Shown: positions 9,906 to 19,822, counted from the first letter of the stretch. The stretch: 64,000 bases of DNA from Mucilaginibacter empetricola (GCF_024808665.1 NZ_JANUBZ010000008.1:62001-126000); one strand, 5' to 3'. Notes: generated by a model not told the origin, from the sequence alone. Numbers and translations are program-made.

Positions 9906-10272
9906 ACATTATCAAATTAATAAAAGATAAAATTAAGATACTTTAATTGCTGTTTGTATGTGTTTTTTTGCTAATGATGTACATATTTTACCCTGATTTT
10001 CTGTTTAGGGTATTTTAAAATGTTATTATATAGTGGTTTTTAATATAAAAATTATCAAGCTATAGCTTTTTTATTAAAAATAATCTACATAACTATCTTG
10101 TATTTTAGTGAATTTATAAAAGTGATTAAAAAAATGTAACATTTATGATAATATATTGTAAGTATGAGACAATTTATGTAAAAAATTAAGGGTTTTTGGC
10201 TGATAACTTTACGGTGTACTGATTTGGTACTGATTTTATTGAAATTTTTACTCACACCTTAATTGATTTTCT
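9906..10272. promoter_or_regulatory. AT-rich divergent intergenic region
   Basis: This 367-bp AT-rich gap lies between the divergent arabinofuranosidase and SusC genes and must hold both promoters. I see no gene. The clearest structure is a direct repeat, GTACTGATTT at 10216-10225 and 10227-10236 (11-bp period, one helical turn), about 40-57 bp before the SusC start. This suits a regulator bound on one face of the helix. Confidence 0.5.
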
Positions 10273-13200
10273 ATGAACCCAAAACGTTTACTTAAAAAGC
10301 TCTTCGCGACCTGTTTGAGCATTACCCTGCTCTGTTGCGTTGCCTATGCACAAAGCATTAATCTAAAAGGCAAGGTTGTTGATAATAAAGGTCTTCCCAT
10401 GCCGGGAGTTACCATTAAAGTTAAAAACACCAACAAAGTTACCGTTACTGATATAAACGGATTATTTACTATCAGTCATGATAATCCTGCCAGGTTAGTA
10501 GTTTCTTTCATTGGTTTTATAACTAAAGAGGTGCCTGTTACCAATGAAGCAAGTGTTACCATCAGCATTGCTGATGATGCACAATCGCTAAACGAAGTAG
10601 TGGTTACCGCGTTAGGTGTAAAGCGCGAAAAAAGAAACTTAACCTACAGTACACAGCAGGTAGGGGGAGAGGATTTGGTGCAGGCAAAAGACCCAAGTTT
10701 AATTAATGATATTGACGGAAAAGTATCAGGTGTGCAAATTGTAAGCTCATCGGGTACGCCTGGAAGTTCATCGAGTATAGTAATACGTGGGGCATCTTCC
10801 TTTTATGGCAACAACCAGGCGTTGATGGTTGTTGACGGTGTTCCGATTAACAATGATGAAACTGGTAACCTTAACCAGGGGCCGGGTACAAGCCGTATTG
10901 CAGATATTGACCCATCAATTATAGAAAGTATTAACGTTTTAAAAGGTGCTGCAGCAACGGCCCTTTACGGTTCTGCAGGTGCAGCCGGGGTAATTATTAT
11001 TACCACCAAAACGGGTAAAGCAAATGCCAAACCAACCATTAATTTTTCTTCTGATTTTTCTTTTGAGAATGCCCTGCTTCCGCAGATACAGGATAAATAT
11101 GCCCAGGGAACAAATGGCGTATTTTATGATGGAACTACCCAAAAAACAAGTACCTCATGGGGGCCGCTGATGGATACGCTTACCATCAATGGCCAGCCGG
11201 CAAAAAAATATAACCAGGCAGACCTTTTCTTTAAAACCGGACACACCTATAACAATGTACTAAGTGTTAACGGCGGTGGTGCTGCCTCAAACTATTATTT
11301 GTCATACTCTAATTTTGATCAAACCGGAACAGTACCCACTACCGAGTTTCTCCGTAATGCTTTATTTGCGAAATATGGTGCAAAAATAAATGATAAAATA
11401 AGTACCACATTCCAGCTGAATTATACCAACTCGCAAAACCACCGTTTGCCCGAAGGCTACGCAATTGAAAGCCCGGTATGGACTATTTATACCGCGCCAA
11501 TTTCTTACAACCTGTTGCCTTATGAAAATGCAGACGGCACACAGCGTTTATACCGCTACTCGCGGGATAACCCATATTGGGTGTTAAACAATATTTCAAA
11601 TACATCATCAGTTAACCGGTTTTTACCAACTTTTACTACCGACTACAAGCCTTTAAAATGGCTAACCGTTACGGAAAGATTTGGAGCCGATGTATATAAC
11701 GAAACGGATAATTATCATGAGTCGGCACAATCAGTATCAAATCCAACGGGAAGGATTGTGTTAAACAGTTTAAATTTCAGACAGTTTAATAACGATTTGG
11801 TTGCAAGTGCCAATCATCAATTTGGTGATTTTAACATTGACGGGTTAATTGGTAACAATATTTACTCTCAATATTCGCAGGATTTATACGCGAATGGTGT
11901 GGGGCTTACTGTGCCCGATCTTACTAACATCAGTTCTGCCTCTACTATCAACTTTTCTGAATCTCATTATTTGCAACATAAAATCGGTGTTTATGCCCAG
12001 GCTAATATCGATTATAAACGTTTTCTGATCCTGGCGCTTACAGGTCGTTATGATGGCAGCTCAAAACTGGCAACCGATCATAGCTATTATCCTTATGGTT
12101 CGGCAGCAACAAGCTTTATTGCTTCTGAATTTTTCTCAAAGGAATTACAGGAAGTAATGAATCTGGCTAAAATAAGAGTGTCATACGCCAGTGTTGGTAA
12201 TGATAATATAAGCCCTTACTCGCTTACTACCCCTTACTATAGCCAAACTATCCGCAACATTACCTTCCCATACGAAGGACAGGCTGGTTTCTTGTTAAGC
12301 CAAACTTTAAATAATCCTTACCTGCAAAATGAGCGTATCAACGAATTTGAAACGGGTATAGAAACAGGCTTCTTTAACAACCGCATTACCATGGAAGCTT
12401 CCTATTATATCAAAAACTTAAAAGATGGTATTATTCCGGGTGTGGCTATTGCGCCGTCTACAGGTTACTCAGGTACAACTGTAAATACCGGTGTTATGCG
12501 TAATAAAGGTTATGAGGTATTACTTACCGTTGTGCCGGTTAAAACTAATGACATTAAATGGGATGTAACCATAAACTTTTCTCAACTGCGTAGCAAAGTA
12601 TTAACTATTGATGGTGATTTGCAGCAAATTGGTAATGGCTTTTCATCCATCATTGTTGGTCAGCCTTATGGGGTGCTATATGGTACGCGTTATGCCCGCA
12701 ATGCTAAAGGCCAATTGTTAATTGATGATAGCGGCCTACCTTATGCTGATGCAACCCAGGGTGTTATTGGTAATATCAATCCTGATTGGACGGGTGGTTT
12801 TAGCAGCACTTTAAGGTATAAACAATTTAACTTCAGCGTATTTTTCGATGTTAAAAAAGGTGGAGATATCCAGAACAATGTTGATGGTTACGGATATTTT
12901 TATGGTACTCCTAAAGTTACTGAAAACCGGGCACCAAGAATTGTTTCGGGCATATCAGAATCAACAGGCTTGCCAAATACTGTTGAGGTTACCGGACAGG
13001 CCTATTATCAACGCTTAAATGGTATTGAAGAGTCTGTAATACAAGATGGTACTTACATAAAACTACGTAATGCAAGTATAGGTTACACGCTTAGGCCAAC
13101 CTGGTTAACCGGAAGTCCTTTTAAATCTATTAATATTAGTGTAACTGGTCGTAACCTTTGGATATATGCTCCACACTTTACCGGTGGTGATCCCGAAGTT

Positions 13201-13296
13201 AGCTCATTTGGTGCATCAAATGGCGACCAGGGAATCTACTCATTCTCTACTCCAACATCCAGATCAATTGATTTTAGTGTGAAGGCAACGTTGTAA
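10273..13296 (+). CDS. SusC/RagA TonB-dependent outer-membrane transporter (no STN domain)
   Basis: This 1007-residue transporter has a signal peptide ending at VAYAQ (about residue 27). A carboxypeptidase-D-like domain follows (about 31-110, GKVVDNKGLPMPGVTIKVKN), then the NEVVVTALGVKREKR plug entry, LMVVDGVPINND, INVLKGAAATALYG and a C-terminal barrel. It lacks the STN domain of the first SusC, so it is not expected to signal through FecR. It is paired with the SusD 33 bp downstream and is followed within 1.5 kb by hydroxyproline catabolic genes. Together with the divergent arabinofuranosidase, this makes arabinosylated hydroxyproline peptides a plausible but unproven ligand. Confidence 0.95.
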   Translation: MNPKRLLKKLFATCLSITLLCCVAYAQSINLKGKVVDNKGLPMPGVTIKVKNTNKVTVTDINGLFTISHDNPARLVVSFIGFITKEVPVTNEASVTISIADDAQSLNEVVVTALGVKREKRNLTYSTQQVGGEDLVQAKDPSLINDIDGKVSGVQIVSSSGTPGSSSSIVIRGASSFYGNNQALMVVDGVPINNDETGNLNQGPGTSRIADIDPSIIESINVLKGAAATALYGSAGAAGVIIITTKTGKANAKPTINFSSDFSFENALLPQIQDKYAQGTNGVFYDGTTQKTSTSWGPLMDTLTINGQPAKKYNQADLFFKTGHTYNNVLSVNGGGAASNYYLSYSNFDQTGTVPTTEFLRNALFAKYGAKINDKISTTFQLNYTNSQNHRLPEGYAIESPVWTIYTAPISYNLLPYENADGTQRLYRYSRDNPYWVLNNISNTSSVNRFLPTFTTDYKPLKWLTVTERFGADVYNETDNYHESAQSVSNPTGRIVLNSLNFRQFNNDLVASANHQFGDFNIDGLIGNNIYSQYSQDLYANGVGLTVPDLTNISSASTINFSESHYLQHKIGVYAQANIDYKRFLILALTGRYDGSSKLATDHSYYPYGSAATSFIASEFFSKELQEVMNLAKIRVSYASVGNDNISPYSLTTPYYSQTIRNITFPYEGQAGFLLSQTLNNPYLQNERINEFETGIETGFFNNRITMEASYYIKNLKDGIIPGVAIAPSTGYSGTTVNTGVMRNKGYEVLLTVVPVKTNDIKWDVTINFSQLRSKVLTIDGDLQQIGNGFSSIIVGQPYGVLYGTRYARNAKGQLLIDDSGLPYADATQGVIGNINPDWTGGFSSTLRYKQFNFSVFFDVKKGGDIQNNVDGYGYFYGTPKVTENRAPRIVSGISESTGLPNTVEVTGQAYYQRLNGIEESVIQDGTYIKLRNASIGYTLRPTWLTGSPFKSINISVTGRNLWIYAPHFTGGDPEVSSFGASNGDQGIYSFSTPTSRSIDFSVKATL

Positions 13297-13329
13297 TCAT
13301 CTGTTAATCCTATTAAATATAATCAGATC

Positions 13330-14718
13330 ATGAAAAAAATATATTCTATAATAACTATATCAGCCCTGCTTGTAAGTTTTACGGGCTGCAAAAAATTTAT
13401 TGATGTAAATCAAAATCCCAATCAACCAACCAGCGTAAGTGAAGGGCTGATTCTTTCTCCGGTAGAACTGGCCATATCTTCCAATCTTTATGCAGGTGGT
13501 GTGGCAGTTATTGCGCAGGAGTATATGCAGGTTGCCGCCCTTAACCAGGTTGCGCCCAATGCCGGCACTTACTTAATGTACAATACTGATATGGACGGGG
13601 ATTGGACTAATTTGTATACCACCTGCCTAAATAACCTGGTTACTTTAACCAGTAAAGCTACAGCTGATGGTAATACCAACTATTCAGGTATATCAAAAAT
13701 ATTAATTGCTTATTGCTTAGGTAATGGCACCGATTTGTGGGGCGATATTCCATATTCAAAAGCATTTAACGGGGCAGGTAACTTTACGCCGACTTATGAT
13801 TCGCAAAAAGTTATTTATGCCGATATCCAATCATTACTTGATGCCGGCATTGCCGATATAGCCAAAAATTATGCAACTACACCCGGTGGTGATGACTTGT
13901 TTTATGGAGGTGACATGGGTAAGTGGACAAGGTTGGCTTATACCCTGAAAGCCCGTTATTACATGCACTTAACAAAAGCGCCGGGTACAACAGCCGCCGC
14001 ACAGGCACAACTGGCATTAACTGCCCTGCAAAATGCAATGGCATCAAATGATGACGATTTTAAAATGACCTATACCGGTGCAGCTGGCGGTGAAAATCCG
14101 TGGCAGCAAAATTTCATATCGGCTAGTACAGTAGTGTTGGGCAGTACATTTGTAAACGCTCTTCAAACCCGTAACGATCCGCGTTTAACCATAATGGTTG
14201 CACCTGCCACCGCAACCGGCTTTTATACCGGTTTGGGCGAAGGTTTGGAGCAGATTGGACAATTGGAAGATTACTCGCGCCCTGGTAGTTTTTATGGAGC
14301 AACGGGTGCATATGATTATTTGGTGAACTATTCGGAAGCATTATTTCTGAAAGCAGAGGCAACCTTAATTATTTCGGGATATACCGCTGCTGAGCCGATT
14401 TATGAAAGTGCCATATCATCACATATGACGAAATTAGGTGTAGCTACATCAGATGCCGCTAATTACATTGCCAGCCGTACGTTAACCAGTAGTAACGCCG
14501 AGCAGTTAATCATTGAAGAAAAAAATGTTGCTGATTTCCTTTCATTAGAAAACTATGTTGATTTTAGGCGTACCGGCTTCCCTGCGTTAACAAAAGCGCC
14601 TAATGCTTTGTCTGATATTCCAAGAAGGGTATTGTATCCTGAGGCTGAGATCATTTCAAACCCTCAGCCGCAGCAAACGGCAAAACTTACCGACCGCTTA
14701 TGGTGGGATACCGAATAA
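13330..14718 (+). CDS. SusD/RagB-like surface lipoprotein
   Basis: This 462-residue SusD-like_2 family lipoprotein has the lipobox SFTGC (Cys20). The N-terminal DVNQNPNQPTS segment, the ITAYCLG/DLWGDIPYSKAF-like core and the C-terminal FRRTGFPALTKAPN with IPRRVLYPEAE are family features. It is encoded 33 bp after its SusC partner and 92 bp before the DapA-family gene, with a separate promoter box in that gap. It probably binds the ligand imported by the partner transporter; no residue assignment is possible by eye. Confidence 0.93.
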   Translation: MKKIYSIITISALLVSFTGCKKFIDVNQNPNQPTSVSEGLILSPVELAISSNLYAGGVAVIAQEYMQVAALNQVAPNAGTYLMYNTDMDGDWTNLYTTCLNNLVTLTSKATADGNTNYSGISKILIAYCLGNGTDLWGDIPYSKAFNGAGNFTPTYDSQKVIYADIQSLLDAGIADIAKNYATTPGGDDLFYGGDMGKWTRLAYTLKARYYMHLTKAPGTTAAAQAQLALTALQNAMASNDDDFKMTYTGAAGGENPWQQNFISASTVVLGSTFVNALQTRNDPRLTIMVAPATATGFYTGLGEGLEQIGQLEDYSRPGSFYGATGAYDYLVNYSEALFLKAEATLIISGYTAAEPIYESAISSHMTKLGVATSDAANYIASRTLTSSNAEQLIIEEKNVADFLSLENYVDFRRTGFPALTKAPNALSDIPRRVLYPEAEIISNPQPQQTAKLTDRLWWDTE

Positions 14719-14780
14719 AATATTGATAAAATAAAATAAGTATCTGGTAATTTGCTACTTTTTAACCCATGGTTTCGGTT

Positions 14781-14788
14781 TATCTTTG
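14781..14788 (+). promoter_or_regulatory. Bacteroidota -7 promoter box for the hydroxyproline operon
   Basis: TATCTTTG matches the Bacteroidota sigma-ABfr -7 consensus TAnnTTTG exactly and lies 22 bp before the ATG at 14811. I do not see a well-placed -33 TTTG, which may mean that an activator is needed. Confidence 0.5.
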
Positions 14789-14810
14789 CATACAATAAAA
14801 AACTTAATAC

Positions 14811-15749
14811 ATGAAATTTGACTGGAAAGGGGTTTTTCCTGCGGTAACTACAAAGTTTACTGATAATGACGAACTTGACTTTGATGCTTTTGATATAAAT
14901 ATTAACGCACAATTGGAAGCCGGCGTTGATGGGATAATATTAGGCGGATCATTAGGAGAGGCGAGCGTTTTAACTAGCGATGAAAAATTTGCACTATTAA
15001 AACATACATTGGAATATGTTGGCGGAAAGGTGCCTGTGATATTAAATATTGCAGAGCAATCAACCAGTAGCGCCATTGATATTGCAAAAAAAGCATTTGA
15101 ATACGGCGCCTCAGGTTTAATGTTACTTCCGCCGATGCGTTACAGCTCTGACGAAGATGAAACTATAGCTTATTTAACAGCTATTGCAGAAAGTACGCCA
15201 TTGCCTATAATGATCTATAACAACCCGGTTGATTATAAAACGGAAATTACCCTGGATATGTTTGAACGTTTAAGAGCGTATCCTACCATTCAGGCTATTA
15301 AAGAGTCAACCCGGAATATCATCAATACAACCAGGCTCATCAATCGTTTTGGCGACAGGTATAAAATATTTACCGGAGTTGACCCTATAGCTACCGAAAG
15401 TTTAATAATGGGTGCACACGGTTGGGTTGCAGGTTTGGTTGATGCATTTCCGAAAGAAACAGTTGCCATTTACCGATTGGTAAAGGCCGGAAGAATTGCA
15501 GAAGCTATTGCCATACATCGCTGGTTTTTACCTGTGCTTGAATTGGATATCCATGCAAAATTGGTACAGTACATTAAGCTTGCCGAGGTAGCAACAGGTA
15601 TCGGTACTGAAAATGTGAGGGCTCCGCGCTTACCGCTTAAAGGTGCTGAACGTGAAAAGGTGTTGAATGTTATCAATGCTGCATTAGCTGTTCGCCCACA
15701 ATTGCCTGAAGGAAGCTGGGGGAGATTAGAAAAGGTACAAGCAAATTAA
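14811..15749 (+). CDS. DapA-family Schiff-base lyase, probable pyrroline-4-hydroxy-2-carboxylate deaminase
   Basis: This 312-residue cytoplasmic (beta/alpha)8 enzyme belongs to the dihydrodipicolinate synthase/N-acetylneuraminate lyase superfamily. The Schiff-base lysine is Lys164 in QAIKEST, the catalytic Tyr136 lies in IMIYNNP, and the usual GTTGE loop reads GGSLGE (45-50). The superfamily fold alone does not fix the reaction. The gene order does: it is followed after 8 bp by an aldehyde dehydrogenase and then by a 4-hydroxyproline epimerase. In that pathway a DapA homologue deaminates delta-1-pyrroline-4-hydroxy-2-carboxylate to 2-oxoglutarate semialdehyde. Lysine biosynthesis is unlikely because the family's GTTGE loop is altered and no lysine genes are nearby. 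Confidence 0.82.
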   Translation: MKFDWKGVFPAVTTKFTDNDELDFDAFDININAQLEAGVDGIILGGSLGEASVLTSDEKFALLKHTLEYVGGKVPVILNIAEQSTSSAIDIAKKAFEYGASGLMLLPPMRYSSDEDETIAYLTAIAESTPLPIMIYNNPVDYKTEITLDMFERLRAYPTIQAIKESTRNIINTTRLINRFGDRYKIFTGVDPIATESLIMGAHGWVAGLVDAFPKETVAIYRLVKAGRIAEAIAIHRWFLPVLELDIHAKLVQYIKLAEVATGIGTENVRAPRLPLKGAEREKVLNVINAALAVRPQLPEGSWGRLEKVQAN

Positions 15750-15757
15750 ACTGACAG

Positions 15758-17341
15758 ATGATAAATGGTAATAATATAATTGCCGGTAATTATGTTGAGA
15801 TTGAAGGGGACGTGTTTAATGCAACCGATCCATCAACCGGAAAACAGTTAGCGGGCGATTTTCATGCCGCCGATGCTTTATTAGTCGAAAAAACCTTAAA
15901 TGCTGCAACCGCAGCATTTAAGGTTTATAGAATTATTGCGCCGGCAGCTAAGGCAACTTTTTTACGTTCGATAGCTGATAAATTAAATGCAATCAGCGAC
16001 GATTTAATTAATAGGGCAGTAGCCGAAAGCGGTTTACCTGTTGCCCGAATTACAGGCGAACTGGGCCGCACAACAGGACAACTGCGTATGTTTGCCGATT
16101 TGGTTGAAGAAGGTTCATGGGTAGATGCTGTTATTGATACCGCACAACCTGAACGTACACCCATACCAAGGTCCGATATCCGGAGAATGTTTAGCCCGAT
16201 TGGACCGGTGGTTGTATTTGGCGCCAGTAATTTCCCATTGGCATTTTCAGTAGCCGGTGGCGATACTGCTTCGGCACTGGCAGCTGGTTGCCCTGTTGTG
16301 GTAAAGGCGCACCCCGCACACCCCGGCACAAGCGCATTGGTTGCCGCAGCCATAAGTGCGGCAGCAACTGAAACAGGTATGCCTGCCGGTGTTTTTTCGA
16401 TGTTGTATGATAACGGTTATACTGTTGGCGCGCAATTGGTAAAACATGAGCAAACCAAAGCCGTAGCCTTCACCGGCTCATATAACGGCGGTATGGCTTT
16501 AATAAAGCTGGCACAGGAGCGTAAATCACCTATCCCGGTATTTACAGAAATGGGCAGCATTAACCCGGTTGTACTGTTGCCTGCAATATTGAATGCACAA
16601 CCTGAAGCACTGGCTTCAAAATATGCAGGTTCAATAACTTTGGGGGCGGGGCAGTTTTGCACCAATCCCGGCTTGTTGCTGGCCATAAAATCTGAAGGTC
16701 TGGATAAATTTGTCGCCTCATTAGGTGGTGCTATTGAAATAACACCGTCGGCCACCATGCTTACTGCAGGCATCTGGAAAAACTATGAAAAATTATCGGG
16801 CGAGGCCCTTGCCGAACCTGGAATCGAACTGATCAGCAAATCGACCTCAATCAATACAGAAAAAGTAAATCAATCAGTTGCAACCATTGCCAAGGTATCG
16901 GCCCAAACTTTCATTGCCAATAAAAAGTTTGGTGAAGAGGTGTTTGGACCTTGGTCGTTGCTGGTAGTTGCCGATGATGCAGCTCAGTTACAGCAGGTAA
17001 TTGAATCATTGGATGGACAGCTTACAGCCACTGTTATGGCCGAAAAAGAGGAATTACCATTGTATGGCAATTTATTGAATAGTTTAACAGAAAAAACCGG
17101 ACGCATTATATTAAATGGCGTACCAACTGGTGTTGAGGTGTGCGCAGCAATGCAGCATGGTGGCCCTTTCCCGGCAAGCAGCGATAGCAGATTTACTTCC
17201 GTTGGAACCGGTGCTGTTTATCGTTTTGTAAGGCCTATAGCCTGGCAGGATTGGGAAGACAGCCTGTTACCACCCGAATTACAGCAGGCCAACCCGCTGA
17301 ACATTTGGAGGCAGGTGAATAATAAATGGACTAAAGAATAA
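15758..17341 (+). CDS. Aldehyde dehydrogenase, probable 2-oxoglutarate semialdehyde dehydrogenase
   Basis: This 527-residue ALDH-superfamily enzyme contains Asn158 in FGASNFP, the general base Glu264 in FTEMGSINP and the nucleophile Cys301 in GAGQFCTNPG. Its length, longer than the usual ~490 residues, and the GSINP/GQFCTNPG motifs fit the NAD(P)+ alpha-ketoglutaric semialdehyde dehydrogenases linked to hydroxyproline or arabinose/glucarate catabolism. It would oxidise the product of the DapA-family deaminase to 2-oxoglutarate and so feed the TCA cycle. It sits 8 bp after the deaminase and 1 bp before the epimerase, which implies translational coupling. The oxidative L-arabinose pathway also uses this enzyme type, but this genome has isomerase-type ara genes. 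Confidence 0.88.
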   Translation: MINGNNIIAGNYVEIEGDVFNATDPSTGKQLAGDFHAADALLVEKTLNAATAAFKVYRIIAPAAKATFLRSIADKLNAISDDLINRAVAESGLPVARITGELGRTTGQLRMFADLVEEGSWVDAVIDTAQPERTPIPRSDIRRMFSPIGPVVVFGASNFPLAFSVAGGDTASALAAGCPVVVKAHPAHPGTSALVAAAISAAATETGMPAGVFSMLYDNGYTVGAQLVKHEQTKAVAFTGSYNGGMALIKLAQERKSPIPVFTEMGSINPVVLLPAILNAQPEALASKYAGSITLGAGQFCTNPGLLLAIKSEGLDKFVASLGGAIEITPSATMLTAGIWKNYEKLSGEALAEPGIELISKSTSINTEKVNQSVATIAKVSAQTFIANKKFGEEVFGPWSLLVVADDAAQLQQVIESLDGQLTATVMAEKEELPLYGNLLNSLTEKTGRIILNGVPTGVEVCAAMQHGGPFPASSDSRFTSVGTGAVYRFVRPIAWQDWEDSLLPPELQQANPLNIWRQVNNKWTKE

Positions 17342-17342
17342 T

Positions 17343-18344
17343 ATGGCGAGTAAAACATTTTTTTGTATTGACGCACATACCTGCGGCAACCCGGTTAGAT
17401 TGGTTGCCGGTGGCGGCCCAACGCTTAAGGGCGAAAATATGAGCGAAAAGCGCCAGCATTTTTTAAAAGAATATGACTGGATCCGCACCGGCTTAATGTT
17501 CGAGCCACGTGGGCATGATATGATGTCGGGAAGTATTTTATATCCGCCACATAATCCGGAAAATGACGTAGCCGTTTTATTTATTGAAACAAGTGGATGC
17601 CTGCCCATGTGCGGTCATGGTACCATCGGAACAATAACCATTGCAGTGGAAGAAGGTTTGATTCAGCCTAAAATACCTGGCATAATCCGTATGGAAGCAC
17701 CTGCCGGTTTGGTAATTATTGAGTACAAGCAGGAGGGGGCAAAAGTAACCTCTGTTAAGCTCACTAATGTGCCTGCTTACCTTGCCGCCGAAAATTTACA
17801 GGTAGAATGCCCAGACTTGGGAACGCTAACTTTTGACGTAGCTTACGGTGGTAATTACTATGCGATAGTTGATCCTCAACCTAATTTTAAAGGACTGGAA
17901 GATTATACAGCGGGACAATTAATTAGCTGGAGCCGCACCATCCGCCAGCGCATTAATGAGCAATATACTTTTGTTCATCCGCAAAATCCTACGATAAATA
18001 CCTGTACACATATACTTTGGGCCGGCGAAACATTATCTGCTGATGCTACTGCGCGCAATGCTGTTTTTTATGGCGATAAGGCAATTGACCGCTCACCCTG
18101 TGGTACAGGTACTTCGGCCCGTATGGCCCAGTGGCATGCAAAAGGCAAGTTGAAAAAAGGTGATGTGTTTATCCACGAAAGTATAATTGGCAGCAAGTTT
18201 ACCGGCACGGTAGAGGATGTAGTGAAGATTGGCGATATTGATGCAATTGTACCCGGAATAGAAGGATGGGCCAAGGTTTACGGTTATAATACCATAAAGA
18301 TTGATGACGATGATCCGTACGCACACGGCTTCCAGGTAATATAA
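17343..18344 (+). CDS. 4-hydroxyproline 2-epimerase (proline racemase family)
   Basis: This 333-residue proline-racemase-fold enzyme has both catalytic cysteines: Cys90 in PMCGHGTIG and Cys253 in DRSPCGTGTSA. Two cysteines indicate racemase/epimerase chemistry rather than trans-3-hydroxyproline dehydratase. The GHDMMSGSILYPP and CGHGTIG signatures are those of 4-hydroxyproline epimerases. It converts trans-4-hydroxy-L-proline to cis-4-hydroxy-D-proline, the first step of the pathway. It is the third gene of a tight cluster, and a non-coding repeat begins 8 bp after its stop, separating it from the next pathway gene. Proline racemase activity is the main alternative. Confidence 0.9.
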   Translation: MASKTFFCIDAHTCGNPVRLVAGGGPTLKGENMSEKRQHFLKEYDWIRTGLMFEPRGHDMMSGSILYPPHNPENDVAVLFIETSGCLPMCGHGTIGTITIAVEEGLIQPKIPGIIRMEAPAGLVIIEYKQEGAKVTSVKLTNVPAYLAAENLQVECPDLGTLTFDVAYGGNYYAIVDPQPNFKGLEDYTAGQLISWSRTIRQRINEQYTFVHPQNPTINTCTHILWAGETLSADATARNAVFYGDKAIDRSPCGTGTSARMAQWHAKGKLKKGDVFIHESIIGSKFTGTVEDVVKIGDIDAIVPGIEGWAKVYGYNTIKIDDDDPYAHGFQVI

Positions 18345-18352
18345 TAAAGAAC

Positions 18353-18521
18353 GCGAATCAAGAGTTAAGAACCAAGAGTCAAGAAAATAAGCTGATAAGT
18401 GAATAGATGGTGACACAGTTTATTTTACACCCTCGAAATATCTAATCAAATATGACATTATGCAAGAGCATTGCTGCTTTTTTCTTGATTTCTGGCTCTA
18501 ATATCTTGACTCTTGATTCGC
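18353..18521. repeat. MITE-like non-coding repeat, copy 1 (169 bp)
   Basis: The element begins with GCGAATCAAGAGT and ends with ACTCTTGATTCGC, perfect 13-bp terminal inverted repeats that extend to 17 of 18 bases. A second copy at 22793-22954 is about 90% identical over its length. It contains no coding frame. It sits between the epimerase and the dehydrogenase genes and fills most of that gap. The folded form would be a long imperfect hairpin. It looks like a REP/MITE-type mobile or structural repeat. Confidence 0.85.
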
Positions 18522-18577
18522 ATAAAGAGTTTAATTTAAAAGCTTAAGCTGCGGTTTGGGTTAGTTACGATATTTCT

Positions 18578-19822
18578 ATGTCTAAAATATTAATTATTGG
18601 CGGTGGTATAATGGGGCTTAGCTCTGCTTATTATTTAAACAAAGCAGGGCATGAGGTTACCATTTTAGATAAAGGCGATTTAAGCGACAACTGTTCTTAC
18701 GGCAATGCCGGGATGATTGTTCCAAGCCACTTTATACCGCTTGCCACACCGGGGATGATAAGTCAGGGGATAAGGTGGATGTTTAGCAGCAAAAGTCCCT
18801 TCTATGTTAAGCCGTCACTTAACCCTAACCTGATTTCATGGGGTATTAAGTTTATAAAGAATGCGAATGCTAAACATGTTGAAGCATCGGCTAAGCCTTT
18901 AATGGAGATCTCCGTACTCAGCAAAAACCTTTATAAGGAGCTTGCAGCTGAACCCGGTTTTGATTTCGGGCTTACCGAAAAAGGTATTTTGATGTTCTAT
19001 AAAACGGAAAAAGCCGGTGAAGAAGAAGCACACATGGCCGAAAAAGGACGGGAGTTGGGTCTTGATATGGAAGTACTTACCGTTGCTCAATGTAAAGCTT
19101 TACAACCTCAACTGGAGCTGGATGTTTTAGGCGCGGTACATTATCGTTGCGATGCGCATTTATATCCTACGCATCTGATGGCTGCTTTAATTAAACATTT
19201 AACAACTAAAGGAGTAAATATTGTAAGAAACCAGGAAGTGACAAAAATTGAAACTTCAGGCAATAAAATAAATTCGGTATTTACCAGGGATAAAGAATGG
19301 ACTGCTGATAGCTACATTATAGCCAGTGGTTCATGGTCGCCGGCCATAGCTAAGCTGGTTAATATTAAAACGCCCTTAATGCCGGGTAAGGGCTATTCGT
19401 TTATGGTTAATGAGCCGGAACAACGTATGCAAATTCCTGCGTTGTTGGCAGAGGCCAGGGTAGCTATTACACCAATGAATGGCTCCTTACGTTACGGAGG
19501 CACCATGGAGCTTGATAAAATAAACAAGCGGATAAATATGAACCGGGTAAAGGGAATTGTGGAAGCTGTCCCTAATTATTTCCCCAATCTGCATCCTGAA
19601 ATACCGGCCGAAAAAGATATCTGGTTTGGTTTCCGTCCATCATCTCCGGATGGTTTGCCTTACATCGGCAGAAACAATAAATACGATAACTTAATTGTAG
19701 CGACGGGCCATGGAATGATGGGCCTTAGTTTGGGGCCCGCAACAGGCTTATTGGTAAGCGAAGTGATTGACGGTAAAAAGACGAGTGTCGCTATTGACTC
19801 ATTCTCTCCAAACCGTTTTTAG
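18578..19822 (+). CDS. FAD-dependent D-amino-acid (D-hydroxyproline) dehydrogenase, DadA-like
   Basis: This 414-residue flavoprotein of the DAO/DadA family has the Rossmann dinucleotide motif KILIIGGGIMGLSSAYYL at the N-terminus. It also has the DNCSYGNAGMIVPSH segment and the C-terminal FGFRPSSPDGLPYIG and ATGHGMMGLSLGPATG motifs. It should oxidise cis-4-hydroxy-D-proline to delta-1-pyrroline-4-hydroxy-2-carboxylate, linking the epimerase to the DapA-family deaminase. With it all four pathway enzymes are present. It is separated from the epimerase only by the 169-bp repeat, so one transcript is possible but uncertain. General D-amino-acid dehydrogenase activity is the alternative. Confidence 0.87.
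   Translation: MSKILIIGGGIMGLSSAYYLNKAGHEVTILDKGDLSDNCSYGNAGMIVPSHFIPLATPGMISQGIRWMFSSKSPFYVKPSLNPNLISWGIKFIKNANAKHVEASAKPLMEISVLSKNLYKELAAEPGFDFGLTEKGILMFYKTEKAGEEEAHMAEKGRELGLDMEVLTVAQCKALQPQLELDVLGAVHYRCDAHLYPTHLMAALIKHLTTKGVNIVRNQEVTKIETSGNKINSVFTRDKEWTADSYIIASGSWSPAIAKLVNIKTPLMPGKGYSFMVNEPEQRMQIPALLAEARVAITPMNGSLRYGGTMELDKINKRINMNRVKGIVEAVPNYFPNLHPEIPAEKDIWFGFRPSSPDGLPYIGRNNKYDNLIVATGHGMMGLSLGPATGLLVSEVIDGKKTSVAIDSFSPNRF

Noticed and set aside
14811-15749. Annotation as lysine-pathway dihydrodipicolinate synthase or N-acetylneuraminate lyase
   Set aside because: The GTTGE loop is altered and the gene is tightly linked to hydroxyproline enzymes, with no lysine or sialic-acid genes nearby.
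15925-16353. 142-codon open frame on the - strand inside the aldehyde dehydrogenase gene
   Set aside because: It is antisense to a gene with clear catalytic motifs, has low-complexity Ala/Thr composition and no recognisable family.
17343-18344. Annotation as trans-3-hydroxyproline dehydratase
   Set aside because: Both catalytic cysteines (Cys90, Cys253) are present, which fits epimerase/racemase chemistry.
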